This document shows positions 24,340-33,779 of a DNA stretch of 64,000 nucleotides, one piece after another. How positions within the stretch are numbered: position 1 is the first letter of the stretch; the number at the start of each line of letters is the position of its first letter. The notes below the pieces were generated by a model that had not been told where the DNA came from, made no database searches, and worked only from the letters and a program-made list of their open reading frames with translations. The stretch comes from Pseudoalteromonas haloplanktis ATCC 14393. Lineage in GTDB: Bacteria; Pseudomonadota; Gammaproteobacteria; Enterobacterales; Alteromonadaceae. Made by a program: the position numbers and the translations under genes. The stretch is from assembly GCF_000238355.1 (NCBI RefSeq), contig NZ_AHCA01000002.1, forward strand, positions 248,001 to 312,000. The letters run 5' to 3'.

Positions 24340-27300
24340 ATGGGCATTCATAGCGAAAAAGGCTTAATTGCTTGGTTTGCACGTAACCCTGTTGCGGCAA
24401 ACCTATTGATGATTTTTATTTTAGTTGGCGGCATTTTAACGGCGTTTTCTATTCGTAAACAGATGTTCCCGCAGTTTGAAAATAATTGGATCAGCGTACA
24501 AGCGGTCTACCCAGGCGCTGCCCCGCAAGAAGTTGAAGAAGGTATCACCATTAAAGTCGAAGAAGCCCTCGAAGGCTTAGAAGGCATTAAACGGAAAATT
24601 ACCTACTCCAACCGTGGCTATTCTCAAGCTTGGATCGAAATCGAAGAAAAATACGATACTAAAGAAGTACTCGATGAAATAAAAATGCAAGTTGATGCAA
24701 TCAATACCTTCCCTGCTGACATGGAACGCCCAATTGTACGCCATGATAAGTTTGAGCAAGAAGTAATGATCCTCGCCCTTTATGGCGACATGAGCAATTA
24801 TCAACTCAAAGAGCTTGGCAACAATATTAAAGACGAGCTGCAAGCCTTACCGCAAATCAACCTCGTTGAATTTAATGGTGGCCTTGATTACGAAATTAGT
24901 ATTGAAGTCAGTCCAGATAAACTTCGCGAATACGGTTTAACCTTTAGAGATATTGCCAGCACCGTACGTGCTTTTTCAGCCAACATGTCGGCAGGACAAA
25001 TTCGTTCTGAAAACGGCTATATTTCGATGCGTGTTGAAAAACAAGCCTATCGCGGTAATGAGTTTGGAAAACTACCACTGATTTTATTACCTGATGGCGC
25101 GCAAGTGTATTTAGGTGATGTAGCAACCATTAACGATGGCTTTGCAGAAGGCCTGCAATACTCAAAATATAATGGTAAAAATTCGCTGTCGTTTGAAGTA
25201 AATGCCTCAAAAGATCAAGATATTACCAAAGTTGCCAAAGTGCTAAAGCAATACTTAGCTGATAAAGCAGGCCAGCTTCCAGCGGGTGTTAAGCTTGCCC
25301 CCATAGTTGACTTAACTTATTACCTTGAAGGTCGTTTAGACATGATGATCGACAACATGGTATGGGGCGGTCTGTTAGTAATGGTGGTGCTTGCGCTATT
25401 TTTACCACTGCGCTTAGCGTTTTGGGTGATGATGGGTTTACCTGTGTCATTCCTAGGCGCCTTCTTAATGATGCCAATGGGCTTTTTAGATGTCACCATC
25501 AACTTGGCGTCTTTGTTTGCCTTTATCCTCGTACTCGGTATTGTGGTTGACGATGCCATCGTGGTGGGTGAGTCAGCCAGTGCCGAAATTGAAAAACACG
25601 GTCACTCACTTGATAACGTTGTACGCGGGGTGAAACGCGTTGCTATGCCTGCCACCTTCGGCGTATTAACGACCATTGCTGCATTTTTGCCGCAAACTTT
25701 AGCCAGTGGCCCAGGTGCTGCGTTTTCCAAAGCGATTGGCGGAGTTATTATTCTGTGTTTGATTTTCTCACTAATTGAATCAAAACTTATTTTACCGGCT
25801 CACTTAGCGGCAATGAAACACCGTGAACCGAATCCTAAAAACCCCTTACATCGCCTTCGTAAAGTAATGGATAGTGGTTTAAAACGCTTTGTAGATAACT
25901 ATTACACGCCATTTATTGGTCATTGTATTCACTACCGATATACCGTCATTGTGGGCTTTATTTGCGTACTAATTGTCAGCGGCGGTATGTTTGCTGGTGG
26001 TTTAGTTAAATTTGTCGCAAACCCTAAAATTCCTCATGATTTTCCGCGTATTTCTGTTGAAATGAACTTAGCCTCATCAGAGCAAGCCACCTTAGAAACA
26101 GCACAGAAAATCGAGCAAGTTATTTTAAATGTTGATCAACAACTAAAAGAGCAATATGGCACAGCCATGGTACGTGATCTGTCAGTTAGTTTACGTGGTC
26201 GTACTGAGGCCAGCATTATGGCGGTATTAATTGATCCACAGTTACGCCCTATTGATACCTTTGCTTTGAGCGCCCTGTGGCGCGAACAAATGCCAGCGTT
26301 GCCGGGCGTTAAAACCTTAACGATTCAAGACAGTATCATGAATGGTGGTCGAGACGACGGTGATATTAGCTTTCGCCTTGAAGGAAAAGATGCCAAACAG
26401 CTAAAAGAAGTAGCGGCAAAGTTAAAAGAGAAACTCAACACCATGGAAGGTGTGGGTGATGTAAATGACTCAATGCAAAGCGCCACCGATGAAGTACAAC
26501 TTGATTTAAAACCATTGGCGTACAGCATGGGCCTCACCCTTGCTGATGTGGCTTCACAAGTCAGTTTTAGTTACTACGGTATTGAAGCACAACGTATTTT
26601 ACGTGACGGTGAAGAAGTGAAAGTCATGATCCGCTACCCACAAGAAGCACGTAATTCAATCAGCGATATCGCCAGTGCTCGTATAATCAGCCCCAGTGGT
26701 GCAGAAGTACCTTTAGCAGAAATTGCTGATGTAAAACTGGTTGATGGTGTAAACCGTATACGTCGTGAAAACTCAAAACGTACCGTTAACGTATGGGCAG
26801 CCGTTGATACCGACCAAGTTGAACCATTTGCAATTGCCAAAGAAATTCGTGATGAATACTTACCCGCACTATTGAAAAGCTACCCTGGTGTACAAAGTAG
26901 TGTTGCTGGGCGTATTCAAGAGGAAATGGACAGTGTGGCTGAGCAAGTGCGTGATTTTGCACTATCAATGATGATCATTTTCGCGTTATTAGCGATACCG
27001 CTGCGTTCATATTCGCAGCCCTTAATCATTATGTCGGTGATCCCATTTGGTGTGATTGGCGCCATGTTTGGGCACATGATTTTAGGCATGACGATGAGCG
27101 GGTTATCAATCTTCGGGATCATTGCTGTAGCCGGTGTTGTTGTGAACGATTCGCTCGTGATGGTTGATTTTGTAAATAAAGCTCGCGCTGAAGGCGTATC
27201 AATAAAAGAAGCCGTTATGCAAGCAGGTGCTCGTCGCTTTAGAGCAATATTACTGACCTCAGTAACCACCTTTATTGGTGTATTGCCTATCATTATGGAA

Positions 27301-27519
27301 ACAAGTTTACAGGCGCAAATTGTAATACCGATGGCGGTGTCGCTTGCCTTTGGTGTGTTATTTGCCACTGTGATCACGCTGATCTTGATCCCTTGTCAAT
27401 ATGTTGCGCTAGAAGATGCTAAGCGCTTAATTCGTAAATGGCGCGGCAAAGAAGCGTTAGTAGATGGTGCAACGAGTAATAACCAGACAGATACTAAAGT
27501 AAGCCATTCACCGTTATAA
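24340..27519 (+). CDS. RND efflux transporter permease (AcrB/HAE family)
   Basis: A 1059-aa inner-membrane pump with the duplicated 2 x (TM1 plus periplasmic loop plus TM2-6) layout. N-terminal WFARNPVAANLLMIFILVGG is TM1. The TM4 proton-relay pair is in GIVVDDAIVVGESA (matching D407-D408 of AcrB). The TM10 counterpart reads AGVVVNDSLVMVDFVN, without the lysine (K940) of AcrB, which places it in a subgroup different from AcrB itself. Substrate is unknown. It forms a two-gene operon with the adaptor and ends at a clear terminator. Confidence 0.93.
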   Translation: MGIHSEKGLIAWFARNPVAANLLMIFILVGGILTAFSIRKQMFPQFENNWISVQAVYPGAAPQEVEEGITIKVEEALEGLEGIKRKITYSNRGYSQAWIEIEEKYDTKEVLDEIKMQVDAINTFPADMERPIVRHDKFEQEVMILALYGDMSNYQLKELGNNIKDELQALPQINLVEFNGGLDYEISIEVSPDKLREYGLTFRDIASTVRAFSANMSAGQIRSENGYISMRVEKQAYRGNEFGKLPLILLPDGAQVYLGDVATINDGFAEGLQYSKYNGKNSLSFEVNASKDQDITKVAKVLKQYLADKAGQLPAGVKLAPIVDLTYYLEGRLDMMIDNMVWGGLLVMVVLALFLPLRLAFWVMMGLPVSFLGAFLMMPMGFLDVTINLASLFAFILVLGIVVDDAIVVGESASAEIEKHGHSLDNVVRGVKRVAMPATFGVLTTIAAFLPQTLASGPGAAFSKAIGGVIILCLIFSLIESKLILPAHLAAMKHREPNPKNPLHRLRKVMDSGLKRFVDNYYTPFIGHCIHYRYTVIVGFICVLIVSGGMFAGGLVKFVANPKIPHDFPRISVEMNLASSEQATLETAQKIEQVILNVDQQLKEQYGTAMVRDLSVSLRGRTEASIMAVLIDPQLRPIDTFALSALWREQMPALPGVKTLTIQDSIMNGGRDDGDISFRLEGKDAKQLKEVAAKLKEKLNTMEGVGDVNDSMQSATDEVQLDLKPLAYSMGLTLADVASQVSFSYYGIEAQRILRDGEEVKVMIRYPQEARNSISDIASARIISPSGAEVPLAEIADVKLVDGVNRIRRENSKRTVNVWAAVDTDQVEPFAIAKEIRDEYLPALLKSYPGVQSSVAGRIQEEMDSVAEQVRDFALSMMIIFALLAIPLRSYSQPLIIMSVIPFGVIGAMFGHMILGMTMSGLSIFGIIAVAGVVVNDSLVMVDFVNKARAEGVSIKEAVMQAGARRFRAILLTSVTTFIGVLPIIMETSLQAQIVIPMAVSLAFGVLFATVITLILIPCQYVALEDAKRLIRKWRGKEALVDGATSNNQTDTKVSHSPL

Positions 27520-27540
27520 AATTTGATCTCCCAACCAACT

Positions 27541-27571
27541 AGCCCGAGCTGTTAACATCTCGGGCTTTTTT
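27541..27571 (+). terminator. Rho-independent terminator of the RND operon
   Basis: 8-bp stem AGCCCGAG / CTCGGGCT, 10-nt loop, then a run of T, 21 bp after the permease stop. Confidence 0.92.
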
Positions 27572-27588
27572 ATTACGGCTCTTTAGCT

Positions 27589-28248
27589 CTAAGACGCTTG
27601 TTGCTGATTTAACTGAATATATTGCACTAAATCTTCAATTGAAACCACCACCATGCCCTGCTTTAAAGCAAATTCACTCACTTGTGGTAAACGCGCCATA
27701 GAGCCATCCACATTATTTAACTCACAAATAACACCAAAAGGTTTTAAGCCCGCTAATTGCATCAAATCAATTGATGCTTCGGTGTGGCCACGACGAACAA
27801 GTACACCACCGGTTTGCGCGCGTAAGCCAAAGACATGACCAGGTCGAGATAAATCCTCCGGTTTGGCGTTATCTGCGGTTGCCGCTTTGATCGTTGTAAC
27901 TCTATCTGCGGCCGATACGCCGGTTGTGACACCCACTTTAGCTTCGATGGTAACCGTATAAGCGGTTTGATTTTGGCTGGTATTGTTAACAACCATTTGC
28001 GGTAAATCGAGTTGTTTAACGCGATCATCACCCATGCATAAACACACAATACCGCTACCTTCACGGATCATCATCGCCATTTGCTCGGTGGTGAGGTGCT
28101 GTGCTGAAAACACAAAGTCACCTTCATTTTCACGGTTTTCATCATCCACTACAAGCACACCTTCACCTCGTTGCAATGCAACAATAGCACGTTCAACACG
28201 CTCGAGTGGTTCGCCAAATTGGCTAAGTAAAGAAGACTGAATCATCAT
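27589..28248 (-). CDS. ribB: 3,4-dihydroxy-2-butanone 4-phosphate synthase
   Basis: Makes the four-carbon unit of riboflavin from ribulose 5-phosphate. The 219-aa monofunctional protein has [18 protein letters not shown] (the acidic DDExRExEGD loop), [25 protein letters not shown] and [17 protein letters not shown]. No GTP cyclohydrolase II domain is fused. The length is that of E. coli RibB. An FMN riboswitch precedes it on the same strand, which confirms the pathway and predicts repression by FMN. The start may be either of two adjacent ATGs. Confidence 0.97.
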   Translation of the reverse strand: MMIQSSLLSQFGEPLERVERAIVALQRGEGVLVVDDENRENEGDFVFSAQHLTTEQMAMMIREGSGIVCLCMGDDRVKQLDLPQMVVNNTSQNQTAYTVTIEAKVGVTTGVSAADRVTTIKAATADNAKPEDLSRPGHVFGLRAQTGGVLVRRGHTEASIDLMQLAGLKPFGVICELNNVDGSMARLPQVSEFALKQGMVVVSIEDLVQYIQLNQQQAS

Positions 28249-28349
28249 TTTTAATACCTATTTAAATATGAAAAGATTCAGGACATTGAAAGGCACAGCA
28301 AAAAGACCACCCGCAGGCAGTCAATACTGTTTTATAGATTAACTATATT

Positions 28350-28503
28350 CTCTTTCATCCGGACTATGACCGTCGGCTCTGGTCTCGCACCAGATCTGCT
28401 GACCTTTATAACTAAGTATAGAAATAAAGCGCTCGCGGGCTCATTCTGTCGTGATAAATCACTTAAAATATACCGCCGGTGGGGAATTTCACCCCGCCCT
28501 GAG
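28350..28503 (-). promoter_or_regulatory. FMN riboswitch (RFN element) of ribB
   Basis: Read on the minus strand, conserved RFN blocks occur in order: AGGGCGGGGTGAAATTCCCC followed by ACCGGCGGTAT, GAGCCCGCGAGCG, GTCAGCAGATCTGGTG, then CCAGAGCCGACGGTCATAGT and CCGGATGAAAGAGAA at the 3' end. These are the standard aptamer sequences. It lies about 100 bp before ribB. Confidence 0.96.
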
Positions 28504-28576
28504 AATGCACTAATACTGTTTGGTTGTAATAGCGGGGTTATTTTATACTTAAATACTCATTAAGTGCGAGGACTAA

Positions 28577-29515
28577 TTAGTTATCGAGCACGTTGTGTTC
28601 AAGTATATCTTTATCAATTAGCTGGCTAAGTGTCTCGCGCGCTTTTTCTCTACATATATCTCGTAATAACCGCACTGCAGGCGTTATTGATTGGCGACTT
28701 GGGCAAATGAGCCACAACTCACCACAGGTATGCTGGTAATCATTCATCACTGTGACAACCCGATCGTTAAGTAAATCATCAGCAATATCCAATGCCGACT
28801 TTACTGCAAGCCCTTTGCCTGATACACACCAACGTCTTACTAAATCACCATCGTTGGATGCGCGCTTGCCCTGCATTTTTACTTTGAATTTATTTTTCCC
28901 ATCGGTGAATTCCCATACGTTATTGATAATATCTTGCAGTTGATAGAATAACCCTTGATGCTGGGCTAAATCATCTGGGTGCTTGGGTTCACCATAGGAT
29001 TTTATGTATTGTGGTGTGGCACATAGCAATCGCGGAATATTACAAATTTTAAATCCGTAGACATTCGCATCATTTGGCGAACCATAACGCAGCGCTATAT
29101 CCACCGAATCGCGATAAAAATCCACGTTACTGTCACTTATATGTGTGCGTAGGCTCACTTTAGGGTAATTATCCATAATTTCATCAATCCACGGGATCAC
29201 TAAATTACGGCCCAGATCTGACGATAATGCTACCCGCAGCTCGCCTTCAATCTCATCCTGTTCACCTTTGAGGTTTTGCCGAGCTTGCTCAAGTATGGTT
29301 ATTGCTTGTTCGCACTGTGGAATATAACGCTCTCCTGCAGCCGAAAGCCTTAAGTGACGCGTAGTTCGCACAAATAAATCGACACCTAATGTTGCCTCAA
29401 CTCGTTTAATAGCAGCACTGGCAGTTGCTGTACGCATGTCAAGTTTTGCTGCTGCAAGGGTGATACTTTTAAACTCTGCGACTTTCAAAATCAGTTTTAA
29501 ATCGTCAATCTGCAT
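28577..29515 (-). CDS. LysR family transcriptional regulator
   Basis: A 312-aa DNA-binding regulator. The N-terminal winged HTH is DLKLILKVAEFKSITLAAAK through IKRVEATLGVDLFVRTTRHL, typical of LysR proteins of the CrgA/DsdC-like branch. The periplasmic-binding-like effector domain begins near residue 90. The open frame extends ten residues upstream to a TTG; the ATG at 29515 (MQIDDLKLIL) is chosen because family members start here. It is divergent from a nitroreductase gene, so it probably regulates that gene and itself from the shared 124-bp region. Confidence 0.9.
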   Translation of the reverse strand: MQIDDLKLILKVAEFKSITLAAAKLDMRTATASAAIKRVEATLGVDLFVRTTRHLRLSAAGERYIPQCEQAITILEQARQNLKGEQDEIEGELRVALSSDLGRNLVIPWIDEIMDNYPKVSLRTHISDSNVDFYRDSVDIALRYGSPNDANVYGFKICNIPRLLCATPQYIKSYGEPKHPDDLAQHQGLFYQLQDIINNVWEFTDGKNKFKVKMQGKRASNDGDLVRRWCVSGKGLAVKSALDIADDLLNDRVVTVMNDYQHTCGELWLICPSRQSITPAVRLLRDICREKARETLSQLIDKDILEHNVLDN

Positions 29516-29639
29516 ATTATCTAAATATATTTGATAATGATTCAATAATTATGCTGTTTATCAAAAGTAATGCAAGGGCTATCATCTATCTCATTAATCT
29601 GCTTTGTTTAAATAAAGCTATTCGCTACAGGAACCACTT

Positions 29640-30296
29640 ATGACACACCCGATTATTACTGACTTAAAAACTCGTTACACAACCAAGAAATATGATGCAA
29701 CTAAACGTGTATCTGCAGACAATTTAGCTGTTATCTGCCAAGCTATGCGTTTATCTCCGTCATCGATTAACTCGCAGCCATGGAAGTTCATTATTATTGA
29801 GTCTGATCAAGCAAAACAACGCATGCATGATACGTTTGCAAACAAGTTTCAATTTAATCAGCCGCATATTAAAACTGCATCGCACATTATTTTGTTTGCG
29901 TATAACCCGAAGTACAGCCGGGCAGATTATGCTACCGTCATTGACGCTGATATCGCAAGCGGCCGCACTCCAGCAGACAATCGCGAGCAAGCGTTTGGCG
30001 CATACGCTTTTGTTGATTTAAATACAGATGCATCTGGTAACAACGCCGCATGGACCAAAGCACAAACCTACATTGCATTGGGTAATACTATGCATACGGT
30101 TGCTCGCTTAGGTATTGATTCAACCCCAATGGAAGGTGTGGATAGCGAACTAATTAGTGAGCTTTTTGCAAATGAACTAGATGGGTATATTTGTGAGGTT
30201 GCGCTTGCCATTGGTTATCACGAAACACAAACTGACTATAACGTGAAACTACCAAAATCACGATTAAGCCAAGAGCAAATTATTCAGATAATTTAG
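29640..30296 (+). CDS. NfsB-like FMN nitroreductase
   Basis: A 218-aa oxygen-insensitive NAD(P)H nitroreductase or dihydropteridine reductase-like flavoenzyme. Family blocks include the N-terminal LKTRYTTKKYDATKRVS (FMN phosphate contact region), LSPSSINSQPWKFIII, YIALGNTMHTVARLGIDSTP and the C-terminal VALAIGYHETQTDYN. The length equals E. coli NfsB (217 aa). The divergent LysR gene suggests inducible expression by a quinone or nitro compound, as inference only. Confidence 0.9.
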   Translation: MTHPIITDLKTRYTTKKYDATKRVSADNLAVICQAMRLSPSSINSQPWKFIIIESDQAKQRMHDTFANKFQFNQPHIKTASHIILFAYNPKYSRADYATVIDADIASGRTPADNREQAFGAYAFVDLNTDASGNNAAWTKAQTYIALGNTMHTVARLGIDSTPMEGVDSELISELFANELDGYICEVALAIGYHETQTDYNVKLPKSRLSQEQIIQII

Positions 30297-30407
30297 CAAC
30301 ATCATTGTGGTCTCACGGCTAAGCCCACAACAACACAGATGATCTTAAACATTAATTGAACACAGAAGTAACAAGCTACATAACCAACGTTCAGGTTATA
30401 TAACGAA

Positions 30408-30439
30408 AATAGCGAAGCAGTCTCAACTTCTTCGCTATT
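30408..30439. terminator. Putative bidirectional terminator
   Basis: Perfect 10-bp inverted repeat AATAGCGAAG / CTTCGCTATT with a 12-nt loop between the convergent nitroreductase and second nhaD gene. T tails are weak on both sides. Confidence 0.6.
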
Positions 30440-30465
30440 AATAAACATACTCTCTGCTCACGTTA

Positions 30466-31902
30466 TTAGAATAGATCAGCGTTTAACCACAGATGCAGCA
30501 TGATACTTGCCCCATATCCTAGCGCGATGACTGGCGTCCATTTTAAATGGCCAAAAAACGTATAATAACCACGCGCTTGCCCCATTAAGGCTACCCCAGC
30601 TGCTGAGCCAATCGAAAGTAAACTACCACCAACGCCGGCTGTTAAGGTGATTAATAACCATTGTCCATGGGACATATCTGGCTGCATTGACAATACTGCA
30701 AACATCACCGGAATGTTATCGATAACCGCTGAAATAACACCTAAGAATATATTGGCTGTTGTCGCTGACCAGTTGCCATACAGCATTTCCGACATTAAGT
30801 TTAAGTAACCTAAAAAGCCAAGGCCGCCTACACACATTACAATCCCGTAGAAGAACAATAATGTATCCCATTCAGCACGTGACACTTTGCTAAATACATC
30901 AAAAGGCACCACACTGCCAAGCTTGGCTAAACGATCATTATCACCTAGTTGCTCTGCATGTGCTCTTTTTCGAGCGAGTGATCCTGGTAGAGTCATTCTT
31001 AAAAAGTAACCAAAAAATTGTAAATAGCCTAAGCCCATCATCATGCCAAGTACAGGCGGCAGGTGTAAAAAGCTATGGCTTGCTACGGCGGTGCCTATCG
31101 TTAGTAAAAACAATACTAAAATTCGTACAGCCCCACGCTTTAACTCTACATCTTCATAGTGTGCGGTGGGTTGTTTATCAGCTACGTAAAAACTCATAAT
31201 GGCTGCAGGTACAAGGTAATTAACTAATGAGGGTAAAAACAAGACTAAAAACTCATTAAAATGAACTAAGCCTGCCTGCCAGACCATTAAAGTAGTGATA
31301 TCACCGAATGGGCTAAATGCACCACCTGCATTGGCAGCAATGACAATATTAATACAGCTAAGATTAATAAACGGTTTATCACCTTCAGCTACCTTCATAA
31401 CTACGGCACACATTAAAAGTGCGGTTGTTAAGTTATCAGCGATTGGGGATATAAAGAACGCTAAAAAACCGGTGATCCAAAATAAATTTTTATAATTAAA
31501 GCCTTTACGGATCATCCAAGACCGCAGCGCATCAAAAACCCTACGCTCTTCTAATGCATTGATATACGTCATCGCCACTAATAGAAACAACATAAGCTCG
31601 GCAAATTCAAGTAAGTTATGCCTAAATGCTGCTTCGGTAATGTCAGGCATATCATTGTTTACATAGTAGGCACCAATTAAAATCCAAATTAAGCCTGCTG
31701 CAACCAACACTGGTTTGGATTTTCGTAAATGCAGTTTTTCTTCGAGCATAACCACAGCATAGGCAATGCAAAAAATACCAATACAGATCAAGCCAACAGT
31801 TGAGTTAGTTAGATTTAATTGGCCTTCAACTGCCCATGTTGGGGAGCTAAAGCACAAAAGCACTAGGGTAAATAGATTGAAACCTCGTAGTAAGTTTTTC
31901 AC
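30466..31902 (-). CDS. nhaD: Na+/H+ antiporter NhaD (second copy, 478 aa)
   Basis: Antiporter of the classical NhaD type, with a cleavable-looking leader (LFTLVLLCFSSPTWAVEG) before the membrane domain, as described for Vibrio NhaD. Hallmarks are FFISPIADNLTTALLMCAVV, ANAGGAFSPFGDITTLMVW, GVISAVIDNIPVMFAVLSM and AGVGGSLLSIGSAAGVALMG. The length matches the family. It is a paralogue of the shorter copy at 11933-13180 and should support Na+ resistance at alkaline pH. It seems to be a single-gene unit. Confidence 0.93.
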   Translation of the reverse strand: MKNLLRGFNLFTLVLLCFSSPTWAVEGQLNLTNSTVGLICIGIFCIAYAVVMLEEKLHLRKSKPVLVAAGLIWILIGAYYVNNDMPDITEAAFRHNLLEFAELMLFLLVAMTYINALEERRVFDALRSWMIRKGFNYKNLFWITGFLAFFISPIADNLTTALLMCAVVMKVAEGDKPFINLSCINIVIAANAGGAFSPFGDITTLMVWQAGLVHFNEFLVLFLPSLVNYLVPAAIMSFYVADKQPTAHYEDVELKRGAVRILVLFLLTIGTAVASHSFLHLPPVLGMMMGLGYLQFFGYFLRMTLPGSLARKRAHAEQLGDNDRLAKLGSVVPFDVFSKVSRAEWDTLLFFYGIVMCVGGLGFLGYLNLMSEMLYGNWSATTANIFLGVISAVIDNIPVMFAVLSMQPDMSHGQWLLITLTAGVGGSLLSIGSAAGVALMGQARGYYTFFGHLKWTPVIALGYGASIMLHLWLNADLF

Positions 31903-32282
31903 ACGGTACGTCCTGTTTTAATTTTAAATTTTGTATTTTTGATCGCTATTTAACATTATTTTTGGTTTTAATTATCCCTGTTAACAAAATGCTATCAAAA
32001 AGTTGGCGTAAAGTACCACAATAAGCTCCATACGCTATTATACAGAAGTCTAAATTTTCATAATTAAGTGTTATATCTAATGACAATAGAGCGAATATAA
32101 ACGGCGTTTCATTGTTTCCTATATGTCTGATCGGCATAGCCAGCTTACCACCCAACACACTTAATTTTTATTGTGCTTTTAACACTATTAATTAACTTGT
32201 ATGCTGTAAGCCATTGATATATTGAATCACGCCGAGTGACTGTATACAGTTACGTGTATTAAATAAATTTTTAAGGTTACTT
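31903..32282. other. Intergenic region between divergent nhaD and the NRAMP-like gene
   Basis: About 380 bp with no credible gene. It contains the ACTGTATACAGT palindrome near the NRAMP-like gene. No known riboswitch was recognised. A 70-codon open frame on the minus strand has no ribosome site and no protein-like character. Confidence 0.5.
32239..32250. promoter_or_regulatory. Palindrome upstream of the NRAMP-like gene, possible operator
   Basis: Perfect 12-bp palindrome ACTGTATACAGT, extendable to 18 bp (16 of 18 symmetric), 33 bp before the start codon. It is in the position of a promoter-proximal operator. It does not fit MntR, Fur or LexA consensus spacing, so the regulator is unknown. 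Confidence 0.4.
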
Positions 32283-33482
32283 ATGCGATTAGGACCGGGC
32301 CTACTTGTTACAGCTGCTTTTATCGGACCAGGGACCATCACCAGCGCCAGTATAGCCGGTGCCAACTTTGGCTTTGCGCTGCTCTGGACATTACTATTTT
32401 CCGTGATAGCCACCATATTATTGCAATCCATGGCCGCTCGCCTTGGTGTGGTTACAGGTCAAGATCTTGCCCAAGCATTGCGTACTCACATACAGCACCC
32501 GCTATTTAAACCCCTAGCCGCCTTTTTAGTGATCAGTGCCATAGGCATTGGCAGTGCCGCCTATGAGGCTGGCAACTTAAGTGGCGCCACAATGGGATTA
32601 ATTGAAATTTTCCCTCAAGTAGCCACGCAAGTTTGGACGCCATTAATTGCAGTCTTCAGCGCCTTATTACTATATAGCGGCAAACATAAAGTGGTAGAAA
32701 GCGCTCTGATCTTTTTAGTTATTTTGATGAGCTTAGTGTTTATATCTACTTTGCTCATGGCAGCCCCACCCATCACTCAACTACTTACAGGCTTTATACC
32801 AAGTATACCCGAAGGCTCAGCGACAACGGTATTAGCCTTAGTAGGTACTACTATTGTGCCTTACAACCTATTTTTACACTCAGGTATACTCGCTGCAAAA
32901 CATGACAAACACACAGATCAACGTAAAGTCATTAAGCAAACAAATCTAGATACTGGCATATCAATCACTTTGGGTGGCGTCATCACACTGGCGATTTTAT
33001 CAACCGCATCAGTTGCTTTTTACGGCTCTGAGGTCGGAAAAATCAGCGCTGCAAATATGGCGATGCAATTAGAACCCTTACTGGGTAATGCCGCCCATTA
33101 TTTTTTTGCAATTGGCTTATTTGCTGCGGGCTTAACCAGCGCGATCACCGCTCCCCTTGCTGGCGCATACGCCGTATGCGGTATGCTTGGTTGGTCTAAT
33201 GATATGAACAATAGTCGCTTCAAACTTGTTGCTACAGCTATCTTAGTATTTGGTACTGCGGTGGCGTCACTTGGTTTAGACCCTATTAATGTCATCATCT
33301 TTGCTCAAGCCGCCAATGGGTTATTACTGCCGATAGTCACCACATACCTTGTATGGCTGGTCAATCAAAAATCAGTTATGGGGGATTTCACCAATTCAAT
33401 TAAGGTGAATATGCTCATTTTACCTGTGTTATTGCTGATATTTGGCCTAAGTAGCTACAAACTAATTAGCTTAATTTTGTAG
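32283..33482 (+). CDS. NRAMP-family transporter with altered metal-site motifs
   Basis: A 399-aa membrane protein with 11 probable membrane segments, homologous along its length to MntH: RLGPGLLVTAAFIGPG at TM1, ATILLQSMAARLGVVTGQDLA, and PYNLFLHSGILAA at TM6. The metal-binding motifs are changed. TM1 DPGN is GPGT, and TM6 MPH is VPY, so the ligating Asp, Asn, Met and His are all lost. It therefore may not transport Mn2+ or Fe2+ as MntH does; some NRAMP relatives with an altered site carry Mg2+ or other substrates. The start ATG follows an AAGG site. Confidence 0.85.
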   Translation: MRLGPGLLVTAAFIGPGTITSASIAGANFGFALLWTLLFSVIATILLQSMAARLGVVTGQDLAQALRTHIQHPLFKPLAAFLVISAIGIGSAAYEAGNLSGATMGLIEIFPQVATQVWTPLIAVFSALLLYSGKHKVVESALIFLVILMSLVFISTLLMAAPPITQLLTGFIPSIPEGSATTVLALVGTTIVPYNLFLHSGILAAKHDKHTDQRKVIKQTNLDTGISITLGGVITLAILSTASVAFYGSEVGKISAANMAMQLEPLLGNAAHYFFAIGLFAAGLTSAITAPLAGAYAVCGMLGWSNDMNNSRFKLVATAILVFGTAVASLGLDPINVIIFAQAANGLLLPIVTTYLVWLVNQKSVMGDFTNSIKVNMLILPVLLLIFGLSSYKLISLIL

Positions 33483-33501
33483 CTTCGCTCATTGGAAATG
33501 C

Positions 33502-33534
33502 AAAAGCAGTTGTTAATTACAAGCAGCTGCTTTT
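33502..33534 (+). terminator. Putative terminator after the NRAMP-like gene
   Basis: Outer 8-bp stem AAAAGCAG / CTGCTTTT with an inner TTGT / ACAA pairing, 20 bp after the stop. The trailing bases are TTTTAATTT. Confidence 0.6.
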
Positions 33535-33779
33535 AATTTCGAGAAACAGGAGATTTTTTAACGCGTTGCTCTTATCGCTGAATAAACTGCAACTTAGCTG
33601 TGCTATTGGTTATATGACTTTAACGCTGCTTGTATCTCATGCGATTAAGTATAATCTAGATAACCGTGTAAAATTTTAGCAACTGAAAATGCTCCTTTGT
33701 ATTGCTTTACAAACTTAGTGCAAAGGCTTTGCACAAGCTCTCTAGCGTTTTAGTTGCTGTCCTTATAGGAATTTAAAAC

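Noticed and set aside
31946..32158. 70-aa open frame in the nhaD-NRAMP gap
   Set aside because: No ribosome site, no recognisable domain, and composition of non-coding DNA.
32239..32250. LexA (SOS) box
   Set aside because: CTGT and ACAG arms are separated by 2 bp, not 8, so it does not fit the CTGT-N8-ACAG operator.
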